Assembly (NCBI GenBank): GCA_964019165.1
Contig: OZ025277.1
Coordinates: 12,531,534-12,595,533, forward strand
Length of the DNA stretch: 64,000 bases
Direction: 5' to 3'
DNA from: Mastigias papua
Taxonomy: Eukaryota; Cnidaria; Scyphozoa; Rhizostomeae; Mastigiidae
Below, one piece after another: positions 24,218 through 61,371 of the stretch. The stretch's first letter is position 1, and each line of letters opens with the position of its first letter. Made by a program: the position numbers and the translations under genes. Under the pieces are notes generated by a model. That model ran no database searches. It was not told where the DNA came from and was given only the letters and a program-made list of their open reading frames with translations.

Positions 24218-24514
24218 TTTGAATTAGCCTCTATACCAAGCGCAATAGGAAGTGAAGTCTGCGATTCCACACAGCAACAATGAAAGTCTTGGAGTTATCG
24301 TCTTACTTTTTTATTTAAGTCGTCCAATTGCGACAAAATCCTAAATGCAACTTCGACTAGTTGGTACTTGAGAGTTTCCTAAACATGTCAGTAATCGATA
24401 TGTTCCAGTTAGATACACCGTTAGAAAGTAGATAATCTACTCATTGTTGCCTGAACTTTTTTGGGAACTTTCAATGATCCAGATGATTTTTGCAAGGCAA
24501 TGTAACTGAGCAAA
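24218..24514. promoter_or_regulatory. Probable bidirectional promoter, MRPL10 and hyccin
   Basis: The first hyccin ATG (24515, plus) and the tentative MRPL10 ATG (24217, minus) face away from each other about 300 bp apart, with no other gene between. Two 5' UTRs and a shared promoter must fit here if the MRPL10 start is right. I see no TATA box that can be assigned. The call is inferred from arrangement, not from a motif. Confidence 0.4.
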
Positions 24515-37589
<13,075 letters not shown>

Positions 37590-39152
37590 AATTTTCAATT
37601 TTCTGGAGATGCAAAGCCGAAATCTTGATTACAGCGATGCAGGGTCATCCGTAGGCAACTGTGCGGATTTTGCTGTTTACATTCATTTATGAAATAACTA
37701 TAGCTACTTTGATCAAATTAGTGTCGTGTGAAATTTGAACTTATCAAGAAGTTTCCGAACATTTTCGATATATTATTTGCTATGTTGTTTTCAAGTGCCG
37801 GACATGGGTATATTATGGGCAGTAGCAGTAAGAATTTTGTTGGATTTTTGGACTATTATCGAACTGATATTTTTCAAGCTGTAAGAACCTAAAGGGCTGC
37901 TCATGTAGGAACAGTTGAATTTGACAATTTTATTGGGAAGCAACGACTCTCTCTCTCTCTCTGTCTCTCTCTCCATTGTTTGTCCCATTAGAATCGCATT
38001 TGATTACGTTGAATCTCGCTTCCCTATCTGCTGCATTATTGATACACGTTCATTTGTAAGGAACCGTTTAAAAGGCCGAAAACCCTCAAGGAACTTTTCT
38101 ATTTCCAGCATTTTGTCACTGGAAAAAATGGAGAATTCAGAGGCCACTTCCATTCATTGCAGTCAATTTTGCTTGAATTGTTCATGCTTCATGTTGCAAT
38201 GTTTAGCACCTGGGTTTGTCTTGAAGCTGACTATAGTATCCCGCGGTAACACAATGCTTATAAGGTACCATACGTGCAGTTAGAATTAAGGTACTAGTAA
38301 GGAATTTTCTGTACTATTATGTTGTAGAAAGAGCTCCGAAAATAAGAGACTTTAGAAACTTGGCCTTGTTCAAGGTTCCTTACGGAAAACGTGTTGATAT
38401 GATTCAGTGTCAATTTTAGATTTTAAATTGTTATTGAGTATTTATTGTTTAAATACATATATCGAGTACAAATGAGCATTTGATGTAGGCAACTTAATGT
38501 TATATGGAGGAGGTCATATACGCGTTTATTTGACTTTTTCTCAAATGCGTCACTAGCTCTGAATGGTTGTCATCTGGATGATGATTTGCACAGAGGAACG
38601 TGCACAAATTTAGTACATTTTTCATTCTGAATTCAAGGTTTAATAGGCCTTAGGGGACCCAAACGTTATCGTTATAGGTATGAAAGTTTAATGCATTTAG
38701 CTCGAAATCTAGTAATAAACAGGTTAGTGTTATACGGAGGAGGTTGTATATGCGCCCCAGCAGTGGTAAACCTGATAGGTTAAAAATATAATTGCCGTGC
38801 TTGTTGGGAGACAGCTTTCAAGGGCCCTAAATGGTCCCCTAAAACAGAGTTTTCTCGAGCTATTAAAATTAAGCGTTCTGTTCCACCTCAAAGATATAGT
38901 TCTCACATGAAGGTCTCCTCCCATCCATCAATTGGATTGATCTTATCATGAAGTTAGACCAATTTATGTGGTCTTGATTCCCAGAATGTTTCTTATTTGA
39001 GCAATATATGAAATGGGAGGTATCAGTTTTTGAGATTTTAATGGCTGGTTGCATGTCTGCACGTTGAATTAGTTAAAATTTTTCATTGTGAGAGTGAAAG
39101 GAAAGGCCTAGTTCGTTCACAAACGGTTCCATTACATTAGGCTTTACCATGT

Positions 39153-39637
39153 GGGTCATTCATTTAGTAGATGCGCACAAAGAGGGAGGGGAGCCTAGCA
39201 AAAGCGTACATTTGCGTACAGAGGGGAGGGGGGATTGACACATTCAAGTGCGTACGCAAAATGAAATATAATTGCTTTTTCCGCAAATATTATGTAATGG
39301 TCTTATTTGCAAGATAATTCTATCTTTCCCATTAACGAAAGTGTTTCTGCACACCACTAGTGGTGTTAGTAAAACAAGTAAAAGATCCTCTTGAATTCTA
39401 TATATTTACATACTATTTGGGATCATCAGTCAGGCATTAATGAGTGAATAGCATAATTTGTTCACATGATATTTAAAGATTTCCCGTTGAAGATGGGGAT
39501 TAGTTAGATGGGTAGAAGTACGTACACATGAAAGGGGGCTGCCAATAAGTGTACATTTGCGTAAGAGGGGGAGGGGTCAGATTTTCGCCATTTTTGTGAG
39601 TACGTACGTTCAATGGTACGTACTCATTTAATGACCC
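39153..39637. mobile_element. MITE-like element, family F
   Basis: The left end GGGTCATTCATTTAGTAG and right end GTACTCATTTAATGACCC are inverted relatives. The interior contains two GTACATTTGCGTA segments with G-rich tracts. The block GTCAGATTTTCGCCA recurs, inverted, at about 63.36 kb. Confidence 0.6.
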
Positions 39638-39818
39638 TGTTAAATACCGCACGAGGTATGGGCGAGTAGTTCTTCCCACGAAGTCCCACGGGACAGTACA
39701 CAAAAGGAAAGTTTGAACTTTGTGAAAAACAACTTCACGGTTGGTTGAGTTTTATGTGTGATGTGAAAGGTTCAGCAATAACTTTGAAGCAAAAAACAAC
39801 TCTTTTTATTGGACTTCA

Positions 39819-39930
39819 TCGTCATATCGTTCGGAGGAACAATTTATGTAAAGGACATAATCGTCATATCGTTCGGAGGAACAATTTATATAAAGGACAG
39901 TTTCGTTGTAAATCGTTCGGAGGAACAATC
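39819..39930. repeat. 42-bp minisatellite, about 2.7 copies
   Basis: Units with TCGTCATATCGTTCGGAGGA and ACAATTTATGTAAAGGACA repeat at an exact 42-bp step, about 500 bp upstream of the FAH start codon. Confidence 0.9.
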
Positions 39931-40418
39931 TAAGCTGTATCGCTGACTTTTCGTGCCGAAGCACACAAAGTGTTTTTATTGAAATTGCTGTCGACTTGAA
40001 GGACAAGCTTGGCCTAAATCATTCGCGTTGTGAGACGGACTGAATTTATTTGTTGTTGGAAGAGACTTAAAACTATTTATCGTTTTCTATTAAATGTAAC
40101 CTTTGTGTTTAAACCGAGAGGGATAATATTACAATAACTGAATATTTCGCATTTATATCAGTTGTTTGCTACATTCATAACATTGCTGGGAGTTTTATAT
40201 TGGCATCATGTACACGGCATTATTATGAGGACATGGAAGCCTCAAACAGACCCCATGGGAAGTCAAGGAGGTGTGCCTCTTTGCTTTGTAGACATAGTTC
40301 CCTCGGTTCCCTGCGTTTCTTATTGTTTTTCTATCCTGCATGTGGACAGTCTCTTGTCCACGCAAACCTCTTCAGTCTTCAGTCGAAGAAGGCTATTTGG
40401 TTCAGCCCTTCTGACAGA

Positions 40419-53393
<12,975 letters not shown>

Positions 53394-53739
53394 ACAGGTA
53401 TGTCAGTGTCTAGTCAGCGTGCAAATAGGCCTCTCGTTTTGAACATAAATGCAGAAGATTGTATTAGAAGCCAGGAATTGAACATTATTGTAGAAAGTGC
53501 TGTTATCTAATGCAAGCTTTATAAATCATATGCTAGGAACTACTTTGCAGCTGAACTCTTTATGCAGTGATATTTAGATTTTACTGTCATGCTTGAATCT
53601 CTGCAACATTCTATGATGTTTTTTATTCTACTGCGCAAATTCTCTCAAAAGTACACCCATTTCTTCACAATACAGTCTTCCATTCTCCAACCAACTGCCA
53701 GGTTTCTTTAGATAAGTAATCTATTCCTCTATTCACCCA

Positions 53740-53832
53740 TTCATCCATCCATCCACCCATTCATTCATTCAGTCAGTCAGTCGGTCGGTCGGTCGGTCAG
53801 TTGGTCGGTTGGTCGGTCGGTCGGTCAGCCGT
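53740..53832. repeat. ATTC/TCGG tetranucleotide microsatellite
   Basis: CATT/CATC units give way to GTCA and then GTCGGTCGG units. Confidence 0.9.
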
Positions 53833-54038
53833 TTATCCATTTTGTCTTTTAATGATTGCTTCCTTTATTCATTCATCCATTTATTCATCCATTCATTCGT
53901 CCTTTCTTAGTTTCATTGATCTTTTCCTTCAATAATTCACTTACGCAGTAATTCAGTGCCACTGCTAAGCCTTTCTAGGAGAGTGTTTCCTGTGCTAGAT
54001 TTACAATACATATTTCTTTCACGTTTCAACAGCAGCCA

Positions 54039-54225
54039 GCATAGCCGCCAAATGTTTGAGAACCCTGTTAAGTCTATTTTCTCCCAACCTAACTGACCAG
54101 TCATTATGCAAAATGGGCCTAGTCTTAGCATGTGTAGTGAGAATCTTGCATGATGATTGGTCAATTAGGATGGGAGAAAATAGACCTGACAGGGTTCTCA
54201 AAAATTTGGCGGCTATGCTTTCAAC
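54039..54225. mobile_element. Foldback element, about 70-bp inverted arms
   Basis: AGCATAGCCGCCAAATGTTT at the left is mirrored by AATTTGGCGGCTATGCT at the right. The arms continue through AGAACCCTGTTAAGTCTATT and TTTTCTCCCAACCTAA. Open frames on both strands are products of this palindrome. Confidence 0.85.
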
Positions 54226-54464
54226 AGCTAAAAATAATAGTTTTTGAGGGGAAGTGCGAGAAAATAAATGACTGGAGCGCAACTGGGGCACAAACTTGCG
54301 ATCCGTGTCTTTTGTACGTCATCGTAACGACAAATCAATGCAATAAACCTCAATTTCATGGAGAACCATTTGATAGTGAGGCAAAAGTAAAATTTCATTC
54401 TAATCAATGAAGCTATGGATTATTCTAGGTTGTGTACAAAAGAAGTTCAATTGCTGTAGGAAGG

Positions 54465-54625
54465 GTCGTGAAAACAAGCCAGAACGCCAAAAATGGGCCT
54501 AAATTTAGCTTCTTGAGCGCAAGTATGATCAGAATCCTGCATAATGATTGGTCAATTAGATTGGGAGAAAATAGACGTGATCAGAGCTCTCAGCCAATCA
54601 AACATTTGGGGGTTATGCTCTTGAT
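54465..54625. mobile_element. Diverged second foldback copy
   Basis: ATAATGATTGGTCAATTAGA, GGGAGAAAATAGACGTGATC and TTTGGGGGTTATGCTC repeat the right arm of the 54,039 element. The left arm is decayed. Confidence 0.55.
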
Positions 54626-54719
54626 GTCATCTTCGGTAAAGTCTAATGTGCTTTCTGCATATCTTGGCCCCAGGCCTCTTGCTCTAGCCAGACTTTTGTG
54701 CTTCTGAATATCACATACA

Positions 54720-55055
54720 CCTTTTTTTTATAAGAAAAAAGTTTATAAGAAAATGAGGCTCAAATGGCCAAAATCTTAAGAAAATCCTAAGAAAATCCTA
54801 AGAAAATCACAAGGCTCAAGTTCAAGAAAATGCTAGGAAAATCACAGTTCATCTTCTTTACATGCCAGAAATTGATATTCGCTCATTTTTGCAAACTCTC
54901 GTAGAAAGATCGAGACTTAAGGTGGCCCAACAAATACAGAGTAGCCTGTTCAGCCATTTTATTCCTGCAAAAGTTAAGAAAATCTTAAGAAAATCTCAGC
55001 CTCAAATTCGTGCAAAGTTAAGAAAATTGAGCCTCAGGAAAAAAATTTGTTTTCA
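54720..55055. mobile_element. T-rich MITE-like element, family C copy 2
   Basis: It begins TTTTTATAAGAAAAAAG and contains AATCCTAAGAAAATCCTAAG, TCACAAGGCTCAAG and AATCTCAGCCTCAAATTC. These are the reverse complement of words in the 21.0-kb copy. Confidence 0.5.
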
Positions 55056-55197
55056 TATTAAAAAAAGGTGTATAACAAGTCATATCTGGCTCTTTATTTG
55101 GGTTTCTTTTTAGCATGGTTGATGAAAATAATTTAATTCTTCGTAATTCAAATATAAGCATAGTCATCATTCCACTTAAATGAAACTTCTTCTTTAA

Positions 55198-55448
55198 GGG
55201 ACCCGTCATTAATTCTTCCAGGGGAGGGGATGGAAGACATCTGGGAGGGGGTACCAAAATTCTGCACAATCAGAGGGCGGGGGATGAAAAATAAAGAGCA
55301 TTTCAAGAGAAGGACTATGGAGTTTCTTCTGAAGTCCTGGAGTGGGGATCAAAATATCTACATAAATCTAAGAGGGGGGACGAAAATTCCATCAAATATA
55401 TGATAATGTCTTCCACCCCCTCCCCACAAGTACTTAATGACCCGTCCG
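55198..55448. mobile_element. MITE with G-rich interior
   Basis: The left end GGGACCCGTCATTAATTC and right end GTACTTAATGACCCGTCCG are inverted. Next to them are AGGGGAGGGGATGGAAGAC and GTCTTCCACCCCCTCCCC, also inverted copies. Confidence 0.8.
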
Positions 55449-58162
55449 TAACCCAGATATAATGACCTTACGCTTTTCCCGCTGTATTTGTTGCAAGGAA
55501 AGTATATTATGTTTTCTCTTAGATCTTGTTTACTTGTTTATAAGAAAGATGCAAAAAGCAGACTCAAGCAGTAATATGAGCAAGTTTCGTTTTGAAAGTT
55601 GAAACATTGTTTTCATTGAAAGTATATTGACGCCCTAGAGTTCTCAGACCCTCTGTACACCTGCTTTCTCTCGCACCTCTGCACGGCATGCTGCTGCCCA
55701 GAACCAATCAGGTCATTCGTGCATGGGTGATTTTGCCTAAGTGTTAGAATTTAGCGTACTAATTGATCTCAATTGCCATGTGACTGACGGTGATGTTTTA
55801 GTTCTTTTCGCTTTCTCTTTTGTTTCTTGACGGGATTCCTTCATCCCATGAGATCACAGACCGCATATATAGCATAAATGATTGTTGCCAGCCTGTGCAT
55901 CTTTTCTAGGCCATTTTAGATTCTAGGTTACAGGGTTCTCAGGAGTCTGAAAAACCTGGAAAAACCAGGAAATTAAATTTGAAGTCAAGAAAAGCCTCGG
56001 AAACCTGGCAAAATCGGAAGTTTGCCTGTTCAGGGAATTTTTCCACGCTATCATTGTTTTTTGCTCCTTCGTCCTGTACATATGCCGAGTAGTTTCCTCG
56101 GTCCATCGAAAACTGCTGGGGAAAATATGAAAAAATTCGGGGAATGTTGAAAAACGTAGTCTGGAAAACCTGAAAAATCAGGGAATTTTTGTTTGTGAAA
56201 GGATTCCTGAGAGCCCTGAGAGCCCTGAGAGCCCTGAGATTAATTTAAAGCGCAGTTATGGAGTGCGACCGAGTCTGTTGTTTTGTGAAAGCAGGCGGAG
56301 AGAAATCAACGAAACACAAAAGCTGTAGCTACAACAATTTTAGCATTGTAATTTTCCATGAAGAGATTTGCAACGAGAGCTTTGCGTTATAAACACTGGC
56401 ATAAAACGAAGTGCCTATGTCACACTACCAGTAAACCGAGGGATTGACTAACAATTAGAATATTAAATACTCAAATGATTTCACAAACAATATAAGTATC
56501 GATTAGTCGATTAATTTGTTTAATAAAACTTTAAAGTTATTTAATTGACTTATGAATTCTAATGAATGGAACAGTAGAACAGTGGATGAATGACTGTGGA
56601 TGAGTGAAGGCATGAATAACAGAATGAATGATGTAATGAATAACTAAATAAATAGATTAATATATGAAAATTGAATCGAGGATTTTTGTAATGAATGAAT
56701 AAGTTATTATCGAATGCATGAACCTACGAACGTGTTATAGTTATATACTTATTATCTTGCAAATAGTAGGCCATTTGGCCAATTGTTCCTTATTCAAAGC
56801 AAAAAAGCTGTTCATGAACGAACAGAATGTATACAAGAGTCGCATCTTACTTTACCCCTTTTAAATATATCTGTAAATCTATCTTAACTGTCGCTAATAC
56901 TATTAAAATCAATGAACGTTCTCAACCTTTCAGATAGGTCGAAAATAACATAGTAACCCAGTGGACGTTATGAAATATGGGGAGGGTGTTGTTGAATGCG
57001 AAAAGCTTTTACCTACCTACCTACCAACGTACCTACTCACTTACTCATGTATAATGAGTTAAATGTAAAATCGAATCTAAAACTGATGGATGTTTCTTAT
57101 CCTTTTTAGCCTTACTTTTTTCTTTTCAATTTTGAAACACTTACTTGCTCTGTCCTTGTTCTCTTGTTTAGAAACGGACTAGTTTTATTGTACATACTAT
57201 TGTAGTAATCGAATATATTGAATGAAACTCACTATGGTTACTGCATCAGCATATCGGCTTTTGATTGTTTGTCCATTTTGGAGGTATCTCTTGAATTACC
57301 CCCATAGCTTTGGTATCTGACAAATTGAAAAATTAGCCTAACTCGTATTGAATGATTGATTTTTGAGTTGAGTGTTTCAGAAGGATTGTTAACAAAGGAG
57401 CGAATTTTGGGGCCATGACCACGAATTTTAGTCAAGTTTAGACCGTACCACACTGTCTACTAGTTTTCTTTACTAGGTGGTTAGATTCAGATACAGACAA
57501 AAGCGCTGTCTGAACATTTCCCTTATTTCATTATGCGGCACGTGGCGTGGATCATGGCTTGTTCCCCAATTGTGTTCCTTCGAAGCACTAATTGTCAGCG
57601 TAATTACTTCCTCAATTGTACCTATCGTGCGAACGTATAGAAATATTTTATCTAGTAAATATTTTATGTAAATAATAGCTACACATATGTGCTGTCCTGC
57701 CAGGTAGCAAAACATGTGAAAACGCTGTTACCGTGAAAGCTCTTAAGTCCCCATGAATGGGCTCTTGTAGATGATTCTCTTCTAGCACTCTTCAATTTCA
57801 CATTCAATATTGAATAGTTCTGAATCAGAGCCTGGCAAGAAACCGTCAGTTTTAAAGTGATTAACATTAGAAACAGGAGATAGTAAATATAATGTTACTA
57901 TCAATGACTAAATATTTTGTTTCAAGATGGTTTTTAGTACATGATAATGGGAGGAGCTAAAAAGAATTTGTGATTGCAACAAGCCTTCCTCACCAGAATG
58001 TACCTTATTTGAGAGGGAGCTTAAAAGAGAGGGGACTTAAAAGAGAGGGGGCTACATAGAGCTTTTACGGTAGTTTTTTCGACATAACCATTTCCACCTA
58101 AGTTTCTATCCTCTCTCTCTATCTATCTGTCTCATTCTCTTATGTTTCAAACACATTTGATA

Positions 58163-58774
58163 TCATTGTTTTAGATACATTATAAGTGATTTTGGCAGAA
58201 CACTTCCAAGTTCATCAATATCTTCGCTATCCGGATACTGTTCTAGTATGCGAGACTTACATTGCTCCATTAGAGACATTGTCCTAAAAACAGGGAATTC
58301 TAATCGCATAGTACTCATCTTATCCAGTCTAGGATCCTCACTTCTCGTCTTAATGTTCTCTCCTGAAACAGCTTCAACCAACTCCCGAATCGTGTGCGTT
58401 TTTGGAAGGTACTTGCTCGCAAAATTGAAACTGTATAATGATGTCTCACTGCAGAACTGTATCCTCACATTTGCTACAGTCCCATCTATTTTGTATGTCA
58501 AGGCATATTTATATTCCGACTGAGAACTTTTTCGCACGAGAAATGTACCGTCTGCCTTGTTTTCTATCAATTTTTCGCTTTCTTTGCGGTTAAGCTCCGG
58601 CCAGTAAAAGCATGGTGCTTGTAGAAGATCTTTCTCTGGGTCATGCATCACTTTCAGTTTATCTTCTGTCGTGTCCATTCCGCTTTCTTCTATTTCTTTC
58701 GAGATAGAGTTTCTATCTCGTTTTCTCATGAAGATTTGTTTCGTTCTTCTTCCAAACTTCAGTAGAAGTTTCAT
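58163..58774 (-). CDS. SOCS-family protein (SH2 domain plus SOCS box)
   Basis: SOCS proteins bind phosphotyrosine through SH2 and recruit Elongin B/C-Cullin 5 through the SOCS box, damping JAK/STAT signalling. This single-exon frame has 203 codons from ATG 58774 to TGA. The frame stays open a little 5' of it but has a TGA before any other ATG. The basic N-terminal 55 residues are of unknown fold. SH2 spans about 56-147: FYWPELNRKESEKLI, then GTFLVRKSS with the phosphate-binding Arg at about 81, then YALTYK and VANVRIQF. The SOCS box spans about 166-203: SLMEQCKSRILEQ, then a short linker, then LPKSLIMYLKQ. The order and the NVRIQ motif are nearest CISH/SOCS2-type proteins, but the orthologue cannot be fixed. 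All key residues I can check are present. Confidence 0.85.
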   Translation of the reverse strand: MKLLLKFGRRTKQIFMRKRDRNSISKEIEESGMDTTEDKLKVMHDPEKDLLQAPCFYWPELNRKESEKLIENKADGTFLVRKSSQSEYKYALTYKIDGTVANVRIQFCSETSLYSFNFASKYLPKTHTIRELVEAVSGENIKTRSEDPRLDKMSTMRLEFPVFRTMSLMEQCKSRILEQYPDSEDIDELGSVLPKSLIMYLKQ

Positions 58775-58792
58775 CCTGCTTACCAGACAGTC

Positions 58793-58801
58793 TTCCACGA
58801 A
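58793..58801. promoter_or_regulatory. TTCNNNGAA (STAT/GAS-type) match upstream of the SOCS start
   Basis: TTCCACGAA fits the STAT half-site pattern TTC-N3-GAA and lies about 20 bp 5' of the SOCS ATG. SOCS genes in vertebrates are STAT-induced. A single 6-base match is easily chance, and this one would lie in the 5' UTR. Confidence 0.2.
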
Positions 58802-59517
58802 TGTTGTTTGAGAGTTCTCCTGTCGTCCCGAGGTTTTTCTTCAAACGATTCTAAACTAGTCGAGGGGCTTTCCCCTGTCTTTGACTTGTTAAAGATTAAA
58901 TTTTCAATTTAAGTCTTGTTGATGTCTTTTACAGATAGTATCTTCCAACTTCCACAAGCAATGATTCCCAAACACACCTCTACGACCATTGCAGTATCTT
59001 GTGCTCAGCAATCTCCAAGCTTAGCGCCTAAATTCAAATGGCTTGCCCTCTATTTAAAGACGTTGCGTCAAGGCCAACCGCAATATCCGGACAGGTCCTG
59101 GCAAGATACCTCACAAGTGTCTTGGTTTAGCACCTTTTTATTTGCACACTCTTAGCTATGTGTACACTGGTTGTGTCACTGACTCTGTATCACATTGTAC
59201 TCAAAAGGACAGAGCCACTGTCGCGCTTGTCTCTTCTACTGTCATTGCACAACGAGAGTGAAATCCAAGGCCAGAAAATTTTCTTGATCAGCTGTTTGAC
59301 TGTCACGAGACAATTTCTTCGTTTCAATACGTCACAAAGGATGCATTGTTTGTGTGTCTTCCCGGCTTTTGTTTATGATCCAGCGAATGGTCACAGGCTA
59401 GTAACCCCTCGACAAAGCCCATCGGCCCTTAGAGTTACTGTACAAAGAAAAACGTGCGGTCCACTGCTTTTCAGGTATTATCGTCGGATTTGATAGCAGG
59501 TGGTGTGCTGCAATGTT

Positions 59518-59722
59518 CATGGTAACTCCCCTTTTTGAAGATACAGCCTCATACGTATGTTGAGGCTCATACACATATTCATGGTAACTCCCCTTTTTGA
59601 AGATACAGCCTCATACGTATGTTGAGGCTCATACACATATTCATGGTAACTCCCCTTTTTGAAGATACAGCCTCATACGTATGTTGAGGCTCATACACAT
59701 ATTCATGGTAACTCCCCTTTTT
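59518..59722. repeat. 62-bp tandem repeat, 3.3 copies, with internal palindrome
   Basis: Copies starting CATGGTAACTCCCC fall at 59518, 59580, 59642 and 59704 (partial), with no differences seen. Each unit holds AGCCTCATACGTATGTTGAGGCT, which is self-complementary. Confidence 0.95.
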
Positions 59723-59757
59723 AATGTATCACAACGGCATTAGACTACAAGTTTTTT

Positions 59758-60040
59758 TTGTAAGAAAATAGTTTGTAAGATAGCAGTAATCGGCTCATCA
59801 AAAAGTTAAGAAAGTTAAGAAAGTTTAGTACATTATTTTTGAAGAAAGTTGATAAGTTCATACACACTTGAAATTCCAATTTTGATGCAAGCTCATCATC
59901 TCTTTTTTTTTAGCTTGAGTAGATTTCCTGTGAAAATCGATGTTTTTCATTGTTTTGTATATGTAGTGCCTGTCTGTGTGTGTATAGCACTGTAGTGTTA
60001 CAAAAACTCGAATATTCCTGCCATGAAAATCTTATTTAGG
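59758..60040 (-). mobile_element. MITE-like repeat, family A copy 5 (inverted)
   Basis: CAAAAAGTTAAGAAAGTTAAG, TTTTGTATATGTAGTGCCTGT and GTGTTACAAAAACTCGAATA are reverse complements of the family A blocks. Confidence 0.65.
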
Positions 60041-60669
60041 TGATAAGGGAGCTATCAGTCTTAATACTTGGTATAGAGGTGGAAGAATTTTTGAGACAAA
60101 TGGAAAAGTTTCTTTTCCCCTTGCATTAAGCTCGACAAAGTTTGAAGGCCCATTTGTAAGTACTGACCTATTTCCATACCCCAATAATTTGCTACTCACG
60201 CTGGGCAGCCATTTGAGGCGGTGCCAGGGATTTTCCAACAGGGATTTTCCAACAGGGATTGGCTCTTCTGAAGGGTGGACTAATGGACAGTTAGCAAGAT
60301 ACTGGACCTACCAGGGTGTTGTCAAATGGCATTTTGGTAGTGAAGGAAGATTTAAGTGAGGAAAATTTCGCAAAATTGTGCCAAAGCTCTATATTAGAGG
60401 ACCAAGAGATTTAAAAGAGGAGTTTTTTGCTGTTGAAGCTTGGACATAATTGACTCATTGATCTTTATTTTTGATCAGGAGCTTTGGATATGAAAGAACG
60501 TAAAGAGGAAACTATGAGGGAATAGAAAACAGAAAGCATTTACTAATTGTTTCAAATAACTTTTCCCATGCACACGTTAGAGAAGCTTAACGTGATTAGA
60601 GAAATATGATTATTGGAATGTAGGTAGTAATGATAAGAAATATAAAACTTTTGAAATGATCCTTAATTA

Positions 60670-61036
60670 CAAGTTTTTTTCTAAGAAGCTGGTTTAGAAG
60701 AAACCTCGGACTAGACAGCCTAGAATTGAAGAAACTTTTGCAACTACAAGAAAAGAAGTAAGAAACTTTAGAAATTTGTCTACCCTCTTTCACCGTTTCG
60801 GAAATAGTGTTTCCTCCGAGGATCTAAAAGTGTCCACTGCGGTATGTTTTATGTCCTTTAAATCCAATAAACCGCACAGGCACTACAAAAGATAGTGTTT
60901 TTGCGTTTTTTTCGTTTTCACTATTATTTTGTTTTAGTAAAATAAGAAACTTTTAAGAAAGTTTTAGAACTAGAATGTGACTGGAAATTGAGAACCGTTT
61001 ACTACTAGGCCTTGAGCCAGGTTTCTTATAAAAAAA
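60670..61036. mobile_element. T-rich MITE-like element, family B copy 2
   Basis: It contains AGAAACTTTAGAAA, AAGAAACTTTTAAGAAAG and an end reading ACTAGGCCTTGAGCCAGGTT followed by TCTTATAAAAAAAC. This is the reverse complement of the 20.1-kb element's start. Confidence 0.5.
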
Positions 61037-61182
61037 CACGCATAAGTATGAGAGCACGCGGTGCTTTTTACTAGAGAACAATTGTACACACGGTTTTGAG
61101 TGAACGGAGTTTTTTTCTCGGCTTTAGTATTGTTGAAGTTGCGTTAGGGTTACGGTACTGAGATACAAATCAAATTTCCTTT

Positions 61183-61371
61183 ATGGGAAATAGCAGAGGT
61201 ACACTGACCGGGGGCGTTAATAGAGCCCTACAAGGAGCCGCCGCACGCAGCTTGCTGGATTGTACTAACTTCTTGCTCTATTCCAAATTGTCCTATTCGC
61301 TGCTAAGTTTGTTCTATTTGGCCAAAGAGACACTATTAAACGGTCTCTTGGTTTTGTGCTCAATTCACTAA
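61183..61371 (+). CDS. Possible small ORF, 62 codons
   Basis: An ATG starts MGNSRGTLTGGVNRALQGAA, then a Leu-rich stretch (LYSKLSYSLLSLFYLAKETL) to a TAA. Base composition is more GC-rich than the flanks and the second half could be a membrane helix. No splice sites or homologue known to me; it may be chance. Confidence 0.15.
   Translation: MGNSRGTLTGGVNRALQGAAARSLLDCTNFLLYSKLSYSLLSLFYLAKETLLNGLLVLCSIH

Larger units (their letters stand above)
37590..40418. other. Intergenic stretch between hyccin and FAH
   Basis: It contains the hyccin 3' UTR and FAH 5' flank. No clear AATAAA close after the hyccin stop was found. It also holds a short TC run near 37,950, two similar TTATAYGGAGGAGG segments (about 38,500 and 38,730), a MITE-like element and a 42-bp minisatellite. 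No other gene is seen. Confidence 0.5.
53394..58162. other. Intergenic stretch between FAH and the SOCS gene
   Basis: It contains the FAH 3' UTR (a candidate AATAAA at 54,342-54,347 is rather distant), a TCGG microsatellite, two related foldback elements and two MITE-like elements. Repeats of GAGAGCCCTGA lie near 56.2 kb, and short GAATGAAT-type runs lie near 56.6 kb. No further gene is recognised. Confidence 0.5.

Noticed and set aside
53937..54291. Several overlapping frames sharing GWEKIDLTGFS on both strands
   Set aside because: Artefacts of the palindromic foldback element at 54,039-54,225.
59158..59493. 111-codon plus-strand frame opposite the SOCS 5' flank
   Set aside because: No family and no splice signals. 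Likely chance in the SOCS upstream region.
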